From positions 1 to 64,000 of the forward strand of contig NZ_CP028040.1 of NCBI RefSeq assembly GCF_005491205.1: 64,000 bases of DNA. Direction: 5' to 3'. The translations under genes and the position numbers were made by a program. Positions 1 to 8,825 of this stretch are shown here, in pieces (position 1 is the stretch's first letter; each line of letters opens with the position of its first letter). The stretch comes from Nissabacter sp. SGAir0207 (GTDB lineage: Bacteria; Pseudomonadota; Gammaproteobacteria; Enterobacterales; Enterobacteriaceae). The notes below the pieces were generated by a model. The model had not been told where the DNA came from, did not search any database, and worked only from the letters and a program-made list of their open reading frames with translations.

Positions 1-1875
1 ATGGCGACGGGATTTTTCTTGTATCACCTGGATAAAACTACCTGCGGTGGGCGCATTCTTGCCGGTGCGTCTGACGACACCTACGAAATAGGCGGCATTG
101 TGAGGCAGCAGGTCAGGGAGGGTGACCCGGTGACCTGTGGGAAGCATGAAGGGCGGTTCCGCGTCTGCGGCGGTATGGGGGATACCTACCAGGTCGGCGG
201 AGAACTGAAAGAGTGGGCGGGTTCGCTGGACAGCTACAGCTCCTGCCCCTGTCGCGCCCGGTTTATTCCGTCTGTTCTCTCGCATACCTATGACAGTGAC
301 TGCAACGCCGGTCGCGTAGCGGAGCGGGCAGCGGCTGCGAAGAAAAAAGCACAGCAGTCAGAACCTGAGCAGCGTGCACAAGCCGCGAAGAAGAAACGGC
401 AAATCACACTGACCATCGGCGTGTTCTTTGATGGCACCGGCAACAACGCGAATAACAGCAGTGACCGTCAGGCCGCCTGTTCCGGTGAACATTACGGGAT
501 GAAAGATACTGATGCTGTATCTGCATTAGAGCAGTGTATCCGCATAAATCACGGAGTCAGTGGCATCGCCGCCGGCAGCTATATCGGCTATTACAGTAAC
601 GTGCACTGGCTCCATACGCTTTATAACCCAGAAATAAAACCCGATACTGGAGCAGGCCAATACGCTATTTATATCGAAGGTATCGGTACGGAAATCGGGG
701 CTGGCGACAGTACTTACGGGATGGGTACCGGCCGGGGCGATACCGGCGTGGTGAGAAAAACGGATAAGGCTGTGGCGGCACTAGCTGCGGGTATTCAGGG
801 ATATCTCAGCAGACACGCCGATGCCCGCGCCTGCATCATCAAAGAACTGCAGTTTGATATTTTCGGCTTCAGCCGCGGAGCTGCTGCAGCACGGCACTTT
901 GCCAACCGGGTGTTCAGTCAGGATCGCGCTATTGTATCGGCGATCAAGGCCGGGCTGGCTGGCACTGAGTTTTCCGGGACGCCCGGGGGTAAAACCCGCT
1001 TTCTGGGGATATTCGATACCGTAGCCGCCATCGGGACACCGGTTAACGGCCTCAACCCCCACAGCGCCGATACCGGGGACGTGAATATCGTGCTGCGTCC
1101 GGGCGTAGCGGAGAAGGTATTCCACATCACCGCGCAGCACGAGTGTCGGTTTAACTTCGCACTGAACAGCGTGAAACCAGCGTGGCCGGAACTGGCGCTG
1201 CCCGGTGCGCACTCCGACATTGGCGGCGGCTACAACCCTGACGAGCACGAAGCCTACTTCCTTACCCGACCGGAGTTTGAAACCGTCCCCCTTTCCACCC
1301 CGGACACGGAAACGCGGATTTACCGGCAGACCTGTGCGCAGCTTACCGCGATGGACGGTTATCCGGTGATAGCACCGTTGCTGAATGCGGTGGAGGTGAA
1401 TGTCGATACCTGGCATGACGACAGAATGCCAGCAGACCGTTATGGAATGCTTCAGAAACGCAGCGGTGCCGCTCTAGTTATCGACCGCCCGACGCGCAAT
1501 GACTGGTCGAAGGTGGTGTTGCGGGTAATGCTCGATGCGGCACAGGATGCCGGAGTGGTGTTTGCTCCTATTTTACCTAAAGATGACAACCTCTCACTTA
1601 GGCCAGAACTGAACAGCCTGTGTGAAAAAGCGATCGTAATGGGTCGCGCCATAAGAAGTGGTAAGTCTGCCCCTGGCTTTACCCTGTCAGAGATCCTGAT
1701 GCTGGCCGAAAAATATATCCACTGCTCAGCCAACTGGAACGGCGTGGTGCGGGACGGTCAAGGTATGGTTCGCGGTGCAGTCAAACCAGCGAAGCTGGTG
1801 ACGTTCACCAACCGGCCGGACGAGCGCTGGCAGCGCACAGTTTACGATATGGAGGGGAATAAATTATGGAAATAA
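1..1875 (+). CDS. PAAR domain - Tle1-type (DUF2235) T6SS phospholipase effector
   Basis: Probable type VI secretion effector. The N-terminal ~95 residues resemble a PAAR spike domain (glycine-rich, with cysteines, e.g. GDPVTCGKHEG), followed by a Lys/Ala-rich linker and, from about residue 133, a DUF2235 alpha/beta-hydrolase domain (TIGVFFDGTGNN). The lipase elbow GFSRG puts the nucleophile at Ser291, and AHSDIGGG gives the acid Asp406. Tle1 family members are phospholipases A delivered on the spike to attack rival membranes. The first base of the window is the A of this ATG, so the true start could lie upstream. The 3' end overlaps the next gene by 10 bp, the usual tight effector-immunity arrangement. 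No other T6SS structural genes are in the window, so this is an orphan effector island or the tail of a vgrG cluster. Confidence 0.85.
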   Translation: MATGFFLYHLDKTTCGGRILAGASDDTYEIGGIVRQQVREGDPVTCGKHEGRFRVCGGMGDTYQVGGELKEWAGSLDSYSSCPCRARFIPSVLSHTYDSDCNAGRVAERAAAAKKKAQQSEPEQRAQAAKKKRQITLTIGVFFDGTGNNANNSSDRQAACSGEHYGMKDTDAVSALEQCIRINHGVSGIAAGSYIGYYSNVHWLHTLYNPEIKPDTGAGQYAIYIEGIGTEIGAGDSTYGMGTGRGDTGVVRKTDKAVAALAAGIQGYLSRHADARACIIKELQFDIFGFSRGAAAARHFANRVFSQDRAIVSAIKAGLAGTEFSGTPGGKTRFLGIFDTVAAIGTPVNGLNPHSADTGDVNIVLRPGVAEKVFHITAQHECRFNFALNSVKPAWPELALPGAHSDIGGGYNPDEHEAYFLTRPEFETVPLSTPDTETRIYRQTCAQLTAMDGYPVIAPLLNAVEVNVDTWHDDRMPADRYGMLQKRSGAALVIDRPTRNDWSKVVLRVMLDAAQDAGVVFAPILPKDDNLSLRPELNSLCEKAIVMGRAIRSGKSAPGFTLSEILMLAEKYIHCSANWNGVVRDGQGMVRGAVKPAKLVTFTNRPDERWQRTVYDMEGNKLWK

Positions 1876-2525
1876 TGCGTGTGGCCTGTCTGCTTCCGCT
1901 GCTGGCATTGGCGGCATGTCAGGGAAAATCATCGGCCAGCACCGCCACTCAAAGTGGTGTGCCGACAGAGTGGACCTTTGATTTTTTCACACCTGAAGCG
2001 TTGCCAGCAGTGGTGACGTTCGCTGTTGTTCAGGATGCAGATGGCAAAGTTTATGAGTTTAATACCCTGAACCGTACATCTGCTATACCTGACATTATCG
2101 GCGAGTGGAACGACAGAGACCGTGTGTCTGGCGGCTACTGGAATCACGTTGAACGGCCTCCCAGACATATTATTTTTTGCTGGGACTCGATTATCGATAA
2201 AAGAGTGTATGAGACCCTACTGACTATTCCTAAACCCGTACTGGAGAAAATGCTCAGGCCGAGTGAGTATAAGGATTATCGGGGAGGAACTGCGTATTAC
2301 GACAGAGTGCAAATTGGTCTGGCTCCGGAGGGGAAAGTAGCCGTCTGGTTACAAGGGAGTGGTTCTGAGCCTAATTATCGTGTCACACCGTCAGTCCTGA
2401 AAACCGTATCAGGGGATAAATTAGGTGTTTGCAAAGGAATAACACGGTTTTCTAACGGCTATGAGTACGGAAAAGATACTGAAGATTTTATCAAAGGGAA
2501 AAAATATCCTTACGGTAATTGGTAG
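1866..2525 (+). CDS. DUF2931 lipoprotein, probable Tle1 immunity protein (copy 1)
   Basis: A 219-residue lipoprotein. The signal peptide ends in a lipobox (LALAAC, Cys19), so the mature protein should be anchored in a membrane facing the periplasm. The body matches the DUF2931 pattern, with a central GYWNHVERPPRHIIFCWDS segment. DUF2931 proteins commonly sit beside DUF2235 effectors, and periplasmic lipoprotein inhibitors of T6SS lipases are known, so immunity against the upstream effector is the likely role (inference). The start codon lies inside the end of the effector gene, which implies translational coupling. A paralogue with most of the C-terminal half nearly identical follows at 2675. 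Confidence 0.8.
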   Translation: MEIMRVACLLPLLALAACQGKSSASTATQSGVPTEWTFDFFTPEALPAVVTFAVVQDADGKVYEFNTLNRTSAIPDIIGEWNDRDRVSGGYWNHVERPPRHIIFCWDSIIDKRVYETLLTIPKPVLEKMLRPSEYKDYRGGTAYYDRVQIGLAPEGKVAVWLQGSGSEPNYRVTPSVLKTVSGDKLGVCKGITRFSNGYEYGKDTEDFIKGKKYPYGNW

Positions 2526-2551
2526 GCAACTACCCTGTGAAAAATTTTGAC

Positions 2552-2674
2552 GCTGCCAAAAAATATATCCACTGCCCGGCTAACTGAAATGGCGTGGTGC
2601 GGTCAGGTGATATTTACCAACCGGCCGGACGAGCGCTGGCAGCGCACAGTTTACGATATGGAGGGGAATAAATT
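2552..2674 (+). pseudogene. Remnant of the effector 3' end between the two immunity genes
   Basis: This non-coding stretch repeats the last ~170 bp of the effector gene (compare 1700-1865) with an internal deletion and a stop. It ends with the same bases that carry the effector terminus and the immunity start codon. It shows that the duplication unit was effector 3' end plus immunity gene. Confidence 0.75.
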
Positions 2675-3334
2675 ATGGAAATAATCCGCATAGCCTGTCT
2701 GCTTCCGCTGCTGGCATTAACGGCATGTCAGGGAAAATCATCGGCCAGCACCACCGCTCAAAATGATGAGCCGACAGAGTGGACCTTTAACTTTTTCACA
2801 CCCAAAGCGTTGCCTGCAGTGGTGACGTTCGCCGCTATTCTTGACGCTGATGGAAAGGACTACCGTTTTAACACGCTGAACAGTACGCCCGACCTGCCTG
2901 AAGTTATCGGTGAGTGGAACGACAGAGACCGTGCGCCTGGCGGCTACTGGAATCACGTTGAACGGCCTCCCAGACATATTATTTTTTGCTGGGACTCGAT
3001 TATCGATAAAAAAGTGTATGAGACTATACTGACTATCCCTAAACCCGTACTGGAGAAAATGCTCAGGCCGAGTGAGTACAAGGACTATCGGGGAGAAACT
3101 GCGTATTACGACAGAGTGCAAATTGGTCTGGCTCCGGAGGGGAAAGTAGCCGTCTGGTTACAGGGAAGTGGTTCTGAGCCTAATTATCGTGTCACACCGT
3201 CGGTTCTGAAAACCGTATCAGGGGATAAATTAGGTATTTGCAAGGGAATAACGCGGTTTTCTAACGGCTATGAGTACGGAAAAGATACTGAAGATTTTAT
3301 CAAAGGTAAAAAATACCCTTACGGTAATTGGTGA
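2675..3334 (+). CDS. DUF2931 lipoprotein, probable Tle1 immunity protein (copy 2)
   Basis: Same length (219 aa) and architecture as the gene at 1866, with lipobox LTAC. The two proteins differ mainly between residues 26 and 85 and are almost identical after that. The central part of the first half (after the signal peptide) is where inhibitor specificity would most likely diverge, so the copies may protect against different effector variants; it may equally be a recent duplicate. It has no overlapping intact effector of its own, only the 3' remnant just upstream. A strong hairpin follows about 14 bp after the stop. Confidence 0.8.
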   Translation: MEIIRIACLLPLLALTACQGKSSASTTAQNDEPTEWTFNFFTPKALPAVVTFAAILDADGKDYRFNTLNSTPDLPEVIGEWNDRDRAPGGYWNHVERPPRHIIFCWDSIIDKKVYETILTIPKPVLEKMLRPSEYKDYRGETAYYDRVQIGLAPEGKVAVWLQGSGSEPNYRVTPSVLKTVSGDKLGICKGITRFSNGYEYGKDTEDFIKGKKYPYGNW

Positions 3335-3347
3335 GCAACCTGTTCAA

Positions 3348-3378
3348 CCTCAAAGGATCTTCCCAAAATCCTTTGAGG
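3348..3378 (+). terminator. Stem-loop after the effector/immunity genes
   Basis: Perfect 11-bp stem (CCTCAAAGGAT / ATCCTTTGAGG) with a 9-nt loop. A second short inverted repeat (GGGTTAA/TTAACCC) lies at 3384-3399. There is no clear T-run, so it may be a processing or convergent terminator. Confidence 0.5.
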
Positions 3379-3412
3379 TTTAGGGGTTAATTTTAACCCT
3401 AACCTACGGTAT

Positions 3413-3478
3413 TTACTTTTTCCCAAACGAATCCTTCATGTCCTTTGTCGCCATGATGGCGAGCGCCCTTTCCCTCAT
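3413..3478 (-). pseudogene. Truncated second copy of the DUF6404 gene N-terminus
   Basis: A 21-codon ORF whose peptide (RERALAIMATKDM) resembles residues 10-23 of the DUF6404 protein encoded directly upstream (NRAIAIMAAKGM). It has an ATG just after the stop of that gene and then runs out. It looks like the stub of a tandem paralogue rather than a functional gene. Confidence 0.4.
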
Positions 3479-3488
3479 CGCATTCTCC

Positions 3489-3848
3489 TTACAACTGCTC
3501 CCAGTCGGGAAGGTTGTTGGCTTTTCGGCGCCACAGGTGGAACGCGGCCATAAACAGGCCAAAAACCAGCCCGGCGGCCAGCGACAGCGTGCAGGCAAAC
3601 AGTGGGCTGGTTCCCTGCTTGTTCCAAACCATCAGCCACATGATCACACCAAAAAGTGGGGCATAGAAGGCGGCAAATGTCAGCAGGTTGATCCAGAAGC
3701 GGGCGAAAGGCGGGGGCGGGATCTGGCATCCGGCTCGCCATAAAAACATCAGGCCGGGCGGGGCATAGTGGCTTTTGCTCATGCCCTTTGCCGCCATGAT
3801 GGCGATGGCGCGGTTTTTCCGGCGTTCAAATTCACTCTCCTTTTTCAT
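3489..3848 (-). CDS. DUF6404 family small membrane protein
   Basis: 119 residues. A charged N-terminus (residues 1-20) is followed by a PPxFARFW motif around residues 44-51 and two hydrophobic segments (about 52-74 and 82-102) joined by a short loop, so it should be an inner-membrane protein with two helices. The overall pattern matches the DUF6404 family of enterobacteria, whose function is unknown. It is transcribed toward the immunity genes. Confidence 0.65.
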   Translation of the reverse strand: MKKESEFERRKNRAIAIMAAKGMSKSHYAPPGLMFLWRAGCQIPPPPFARFWINLLTFAAFYAPLFGVIMWLMVWNKQGTSPLFACTLSLAAGLVFGLFMAAFHLWRRKANNLPDWEQL

Positions 3849-3961
3849 GCCATAACCTCCTGTCAGTGGAATTAACCTTGCCTATCGTGATCTCAGAAAA
3901 TGACGTCTGGAATAATCAACTATACCTAAACAGCGCAGGTGTCTTTATAAGACCAACCCAC

Positions 3962-4198
3962 TTACACTTCCCTAATTGAACCGGGCGAAATAAGGCTGGG
4001 ATTGCCTTGCTGGTGGCTCATCCTTATTTTAAAACCACGCTTATAGCACTCATAGACCTCATTCAGCGTCCTGACTTTCACATAATCTTTGGCGAACCGG
4101 GTTTCGCTGACCACGTAAAACCCATCTTCATACAGGTGCGGGACGTACTCTTCACCGGCCAGAATGCCGCGCTTTGGCGTATAAATTAATTTCTTCAT
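3962..4198 (-). CDS. Hypothetical 78-residue protein
   Basis: Not recognised. A basic start (MKKLIYTPKRG) is followed by a mixed, well-balanced soluble sequence with several aromatic residues and no membrane segment. It starts 110 bp upstream of, and in the same direction as, the DUF6404 gene. The AT-rich 220-bp region behind its start (4199-4422) would hold its promoter and that of the divergent AraC gene. Confidence 0.45.
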   Translation of the reverse strand: MKKLIYTPKRGILAGEEYVPHLYEDGFYVVSETRFAKDYVKVRTLNEVYECYKRGFKIRMSHQQGNPSLISPGSIREV

Positions 4199-4422
4199 GA
4201 AACCATTGATCTTTATGGAACTGTTTTCATTATGATGATTGGCATAAGGTAGCGAGTCAATAAAAAAACCGCCAGATAAGAGGGTTCGAAAGCGGTTTTA
4301 ATGGCGGTTAACGAATTGCGTGAGTGGCAGAAATCCCTTCAGCCACTCTGCGGAGTAGGCTGAAACCATAGAGAGGGAGTGCCATGCTTCAATTTTATTT
4401 ATCCAGCATCAGGATATAGCCT

Positions 4423-5439
4423 ATGCCCGCCATTCCCCTGCCGTTTGTCACGGCCATTATGCTGCTGCTGATGTTATTGACCTTAATAAAGCGTGGCCCG
4501 GCGCTGCGGCCCGCGGTCTGTTTTATCCTTGCGTGCCTGCTGATGGTGCTGCTGGTAGGGCTGCGCTGGAGTCACGCTTTTCCGGCGGTGCGTTACCTGC
4601 AACCGCTGGCCGCCTCCCTGCTGCCGGTGGTGGCCTGGCGCTGTTTTAGCATCATCACGGACAGCGCCCCGCGGCGCGGCGCGCTCATGTTGGCGCTGGC
4701 ACCCGCCGTTGCCGCACTGCTGATGGCGCTGCCGGTGCGGTTTTTCCCCGTGGACAGCTATATCGCCCTGCTCTCGCTGGGCGGTGGCGCGGCCCTGATC
4801 CGTCGCGCCACCGCCGGGCCGGATGCCTTTACGCTCAGCCGATTGGGTGAGACCGGCGGCATCCACCGGGCGGTTTTGGTGGCAGGCGCTGCCCTCTGCT
4901 TTTCGGGAATGGTCGATCTGCTGATCGCGCTCGATTTCATGCTGTTTACTGGCCGCCATGCACCTGTGGTGGTGGCGCTGGGCCAACTGCTGCTGATGGC
5001 GGTGCTGGCAGCCGCTATCGTGACGGCCAGCCGCACGCGGCCAGAAGCGTCGCCCTCCGCTGGGGAGAGCGCCGTTTGCCCGGCGTCGGTGGAGGAAGAT
5101 CAGGAGATATGCCGCCGCATAGCGCAGCTTTTGGTCGGGCAGCAGCTCTACTGCGACCCGGATCTCACGCTGGATCGACTGGCGCGCAAGGCGGTCATTC
5201 CGGCCAGAAAAATCTCCCGTGCGGTGAACCGGGTGCAGGGGTGCAACGTATCACAGTGGGTCAATCGCTATCGCGTGGAAAAGGCGCAAGCGCTGCTGCT
5301 CACCACGCCACTCAGTGTGACGGAAGTAATGCTGGAGTCAGGTTTTCGTACCAAGTCCAACTTTAACCGGGAGTTTCTGCGCATCAGCGGGGTCAGCCCC
5401 GGTGACTACCGCAAAACGGGCGTGCCACCCAGAGCCTGA
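4423..5439 (+). CDS. AraC-family regulator with N-terminal membrane domain
   Basis: 338 residues. The first ~205 residues form about seven hydrophobic segments, typical of membrane-bound AraC-type sensors. The last ~105 residues (from EDQEICRRI) are the double helix-turn-helix DNA-binding domain (TLDRLARKAVIPARKISRAV... FRTKSNFNREFLRISGVSPGDYR). It should sense a signal at the membrane and bind DNA. The gene overlaps the convergent hydrolase gene by 34 bp, and its target is unknown. An earlier ATG at 4384 runs into a stop after 11 codons, so 4423 is the start. Confidence 0.8.
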   Translation: MPAIPLPFVTAIMLLLMLLTLIKRGPALRPAVCFILACLLMVLLVGLRWSHAFPAVRYLQPLAASLLPVVAWRCFSIITDSAPRRGALMLALAPAVAALLMALPVRFFPVDSYIALLSLGGGAALIRRATAGPDAFTLSRLGETGGIHRAVLVAGAALCFSGMVDLLIALDFMLFTGRHAPVVVALGQLLLMAVLAAAIVTASRTRPEASPSAGESAVCPASVEEDQEICRRIAQLLVGQQLYCDPDLTLDRLARKAVIPARKISRAVNRVQGCNVSQWVNRYRVEKAQALLLTTPLSVTEVMLESGFRTKSNFNREFLRISGVSPGDYRKTGVPPRA

Positions 5440-6446
5440 GCCAAAAACGCCGCCACTGACTGCTCCACCGCCTGATGGATCGCTTCCCGGCTGCGCTGGC
5501 CGCCATCCTGGCAGATGATGCCCTCGCCGGGTTCGGCGTGCTCAAGCCTTGCTTCAGCCCCGGCTTTGCAGCGTTGCATAAAACTAAAATGCGATGCGTC
5601 TGGCAGAAGTTGGTAACGGGTTGACGCGGCAGGCAACAGCGCCGCTAGCCGACCCGACTCCTCGCGAGCAGGCAGATCAGCGATGTTATGGCCGGCAGCC
5701 ACAATCAGCACCGGCACCGACACCTGTTTGAGCGCGGCCGCGGTGAAGCCGCGCGTCAGCCCGCCATCCAACGACACAATGGCCCTGATGCGCGGATCGC
5801 CCAGTGGCGTGGCGAACTGTTTCTCGGCTTCTGGCGTATTTAGACCCAGTTCAGGGATCAGGCCGCAGACCGTACGCGAGACGGGCCGTTGGCAGTCAGC
5901 CCGTAATGCGGCGGGAGAGAAGCGGGCACCCGCCAGCGCCATCACCGTCCAGCCGCCGAGCGAGTGGCCGATGGCGGCAATACGTGCCTGATCCACCCTC
6001 CCGGCCAGCGTGGGCTTGGCCAGCAGCGTATCCAGTACGCGCGTCAGGTCATGCGGCCGTAGCCAGAGCCGGGCGGCCTCCACCGGCGAGCGGTCGGCCG
6101 TCGTGGTGCCGGGGTGGTCTGGCGCGGCCACCATATAGCCCCTCTCCGCCAGCGCCGCCGCCAGCCAGCTCAGGTTGCGCCAACTCCCGCCATAACCATG
6201 TGAGAGCAACACCAACGGGTACACCCCGGCGTCAGCCGGTGCCTGCTCGATAACCTCCGTGCCATAAAAAACCCCGTTCTCCCCCACCGTATGAAGTGGG
6301 GCCGTTGAGCGGGTGGGATACCACAGGGCGAGGCGCAAAGGGCGCTCCCCGGCGTCGTGTAACGTCATCTGGCGAAAGCCGGTGGCGGCCTGCGAGAGGG
6401 GAAGCGAAGCGAGTAAAACGATGGCGATCAGCAACATTTTTAACAT
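5406..6446 (-). CDS. Secreted alpha/beta hydrolase (dienelactone/PAF-acetylhydrolase-like)
   Basis: 346 residues with a clear Sec signal peptide (about 20 residues, ending SQAAT), so periplasmic or exported. The oxyanion region VLLSHGYGGSW and the nucleophile elbow GHSLGG are visible, and a late Asp (SLDGG) and His (DASHFSF) complete a plausible triad. Related enzymes hydrolyse short esters or acylated lipids; the substrate here is unknown. The gene is convergent with the AraC regulator. Confidence 0.75.
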   Translation of the reverse strand: MLKMLLIAIVLLASLPLSQAATGFRQMTLHDAGERPLRLALWYPTRSTAPLHTVGENGVFYGTEVIEQAPADAGVYPLVLLSHGYGGSWRNLSWLAAALAERGYMVAAPDHPGTTTADRSPVEAARLWLRPHDLTRVLDTLLAKPTLAGRVDQARIAAIGHSLGGWTVMALAGARFSPAALRADCQRPVSRTVCGLIPELGLNTPEAEKQFATPLGDPRIRAIVSLDGGLTRGFTAAALKQVSVPVLIVAAGHNIADLPAREESGRLAALLPAASTRYQLLPDASHFSFMQRCKAGAEARLEHAEPGEGIICQDGGQRSREAIHQAVEQSVAAFLAQALGGTPVLR

Positions 6447-6562
6447 GACAGTACCTTCAACGAAGAAAAGCCGTTTGTACCGCCACGCCTTGGCTGGCGC
6501 GACCTGAAACAGGATCGAGGCCGCGCCTTATGCAGCGTAAGTGAAATGCCCGGCATGAGATT

Positions 6563-7441
6563 TCACAATTTTAGATCGCTGAAGGTCTCCGCGAGGGTCT
6601 CCATCACCGCCTTGACCCTGGCGGTGTGGGCCAGATCCTGATGCATCACCAACCAGACCTCATAGGGTTTGGCGCGCGCCCGCTCAGGCCAGAGGCGGAT
6701 CAGCTCCGGGTACTTCTGTGGCAGGTAGGCGGGCAGTTCACCCAGTGCCAGCCCGGCGCGGATAAAGGTCGTCAGCATCAGGCTGGAGTCCAGCTCCGCC
6801 ACCACTTGCCCGTGATGCCGCAGCTCACCGGCCAGCCGGTCACTCTGATGCTGGGTGATGCCCTCCCGGTAGAGCGCGATGCGCTGCCCGGCAAACCCGC
6901 TGTGGCGATCCGGCTCGCCATAGGCGTCGAGGTATGTTTGCGTGGCGAATAGCCCCACCTCCCACGTCGCCAGTTTTCTGACGATCAGGTCTGGCTGCTC
7001 CGGCCGCAGGGTGCGGATGGCAATATCCGCTTCGCGCCGCCCGAGATCGAGCAGGCGCGTCGTGGTGGTCAGGTTGACGCGAATACCGGGATAGCGCTGC
7101 TGGGCACGTTCGATGGCCGGTACCACGAAATCCATCGCCAGCGCATCAGTGGTGGTGACATGCACCTCCCCCTCAATCCGCCCATCCTCGCCAGCGCTGC
7201 GGCGCTCAAAACGGACGGCCAACCGCTCAATCTCCTCGGCGGTGGCCACGATGCCCTGCCCACCCGCGGTCAGCACCCAGCCGCTGCGCGTCCGCAAAAA
7301 CAGCGTGCTGCCGAGTTGCTGCTCCAACGCGGTGAGCCGGCGGCCTACGGTGGTCTGGTCGATCTTGAGGTGATCAGCCGCCCCACGTAGTGTCCCGGCG
7401 CGGTACACCGCCAAAAAAATCCGTACATCATCCCAGTTCAT
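6563..7441 (-). CDS. LysR-family transcriptional regulator
   Basis: 292 residues when started at the internal ATG (MNWDDVRIFLAVYRAGTLRGAAD), which gives the canonical LysR N-terminus; the 28 residues upstream read as noncoding. The winged helix-turn-helix (SLxxAA-type motif followed by DQTTVGRRLTALEQQLG) covers residues 1-65, followed by a LysR substrate-binding domain. It is divergent from the drug-efflux MFS gene at 7556, about 115 bp away, so it probably controls that gene. Confidence 0.85.
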   Translation of the reverse strand: MNWDDVRIFLAVYRAGTLRGAADHLKIDQTTVGRRLTALEQQLGSTLFLRTRSGWVLTAGGQGIVATAEEIERLAVRFERRSAGEDGRIEGEVHVTTTDALAMDFVVPAIERAQQRYPGIRVNLTTTTRLLDLGRREADIAIRTLRPEQPDLIVRKLATWEVGLFATQTYLDAYGEPDRHSGFAGQRIALYREGITQHQSDRLAGELRHHGQVVAELDSSLMLTTFIRAGLALGELPAYLPQKYPELIRLWPERARAKPYEVWLVMHQDLAHTARVKAVMETLAETFSDLKL

Positions 7442-7555
7442 GGCTTCCCTTGCTGCATTTTTGCAGCTCACTCGTGCATTGCTGTGCATTTTAGCATGAA
7501 GCGGTGGCGGGTAAGATGCCCGCACTTTTCAAGGCCCACTTAAGCAGGATCACCT

Positions 7556-8728
7556 ATGCCAACGCTCTCTTTTATTCTTACCGTTGCGATGCTCAGCGCC
7601 TTTGGGCTGATCGCATCAGACATCTACCTCCCCGCCATGCCAGACATGGCGCGCCAGTTTATGATTGCGCCCGCGCAGATGTCCCAGACCATTTCGGTCT
7701 ACCTGCTGGCGCTGGCGGTGTGCCAGCTCGGATGTGGCCCGTTGTCAGATCGCATTGGCCGCAAGCCCGTGCTGATCGTGGGCATCGCGCTCTATGTCGC
7801 TGGCTCATTGGGGTGTGCTGCCGTGGCGAGCTACCGGCTGTTTTTGCTGTGCCGCGTGGTGGAAGCGCTGGGAGCGGCGGCCGGGCTGGTCATTGGGCGC
7901 GCGTTGATTGCCGATACTTGTGATAAATCCACGTCGGCGAAGGTCTACTCGGTGGTTTACCCGTTGGTTTCGCTCTCGCCGGCCCTCGCGCCGCTCGTGG
8001 GTGGCCATCTGGCCGTGGCCTTTGGCTGGCACGCGGATTTCCTGTTTGTCGCCGCGTTTGGCGTAGTGACGCTGGTGATGGTGCTGGCGATGGCTGAGAC
8101 CAGACCGTCAGCGACGCGCGTGGCGGTCTCCCCTTTTGCCGGGTTCAGGCAGATATTCGCCGACCGCGCCTTCTGGCGTTATGCGCTGATCGTCTGCTGT
8201 ATCTACAGCGCATGGTTCATCTACCTGACACAGTCACCTTTCCTGTTTGCCTTGCAGGGCATCAGCGAAGAGATGCGCGGCTGGCTCTATCTGCCGCTGA
8301 CAGCGGGCATCATCAGCGCCAACTTGCTGACCAAACGGCTACTTACTCGCTGGCAGTATGACCATATTGTCGCGGCTGGCATCCTCTGTTTTGTGCTCGG
8401 CGGGCTGGCCTTTGCGGCCAACTTTCTCTCTGGCGCGAGTAGCGTACTGGGCACGCTCTTGCCGATGTGTCTGGTCAGTTTTGCCAACGGCTCCAGCCTT
8501 TCGCTGGCGGTGTCCGGCGCCATCAGCGGCGAGCACGGGCACGCCGCCACGGCATCCGGGCTGGTAGGCTTCTTGCAGATTGGCAGTGCGGCAACACTGG
8601 CGGCCGGGGTCAGCGCGGGTTTTGGCGTCAGCCAGAGCGTGCTGGGCCTGTCAGTGCTGTTGTTGGCGCTGGTGGCCCTGTCAGCATGTCGGTTCACCGC
8701 TCGCAACGCGGCCAATGGGGTCAGCTAG
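7556..8728 (+). CDS. MFS drug-efflux transporter, Bcr/CflA type
   Basis: 390 residues with about 12 membrane helices. The start (SDIYLPAMPDMARQF) and motif A (GPLSDRIGRKPVL) are diagnostic of the Bcr/CflA drug:proton antiporter family. It probably exports small hydrophobic drugs or metabolites across the inner membrane. The divergent LysR gene is the likely regulator. The gene ends at a convergent terminator shared with the phosphoesterase gene. Confidence 0.85.
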   Translation: MPTLSFILTVAMLSAFGLIASDIYLPAMPDMARQFMIAPAQMSQTISVYLLALAVCQLGCGPLSDRIGRKPVLIVGIALYVAGSLGCAAVASYRLFLLCRVVEALGAAAGLVIGRALIADTCDKSTSAKVYSVVYPLVSLSPALAPLVGGHLAVAFGWHADFLFVAAFGVVTLVMVLAMAETRPSATRVAVSPFAGFRQIFADRAFWRYALIVCCIYSAWFIYLTQSPFLFALQGISEEMRGWLYLPLTAGIISANLLTKRLLTRWQYDHIVAAGILCFVLGGLAFAANFLSGASSVLGTLLPMCLVSFANGSSLSLAVSGAISGEHGHAATASGLVGFLQIGSAATLAAGVSAGFGVSQSVLGLSVLLLALVALSACRFTARNAANGVS

Positions 8729-8797
8729 TAAGGGGACGATTGATCATCTCTACCCTTAATCACCGGTGGGATGGGCACCCCTAAGCCAAGGCATTCA

Positions 8798-8823
8798 GCT
8801 TTTAGTATGCTGTAACTAAAAGC
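8798..8823. terminator. Convergent hairpin between efflux and phosphoesterase genes
   Basis: Stem GCTTTTAG (8798-8805) / CTAAAAGC (8816-8823) with a 10-nt loop. T-runs in both arms suit bidirectional use between two convergent genes. Confidence 0.5.
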
Positions 8824-8825
8824 GC

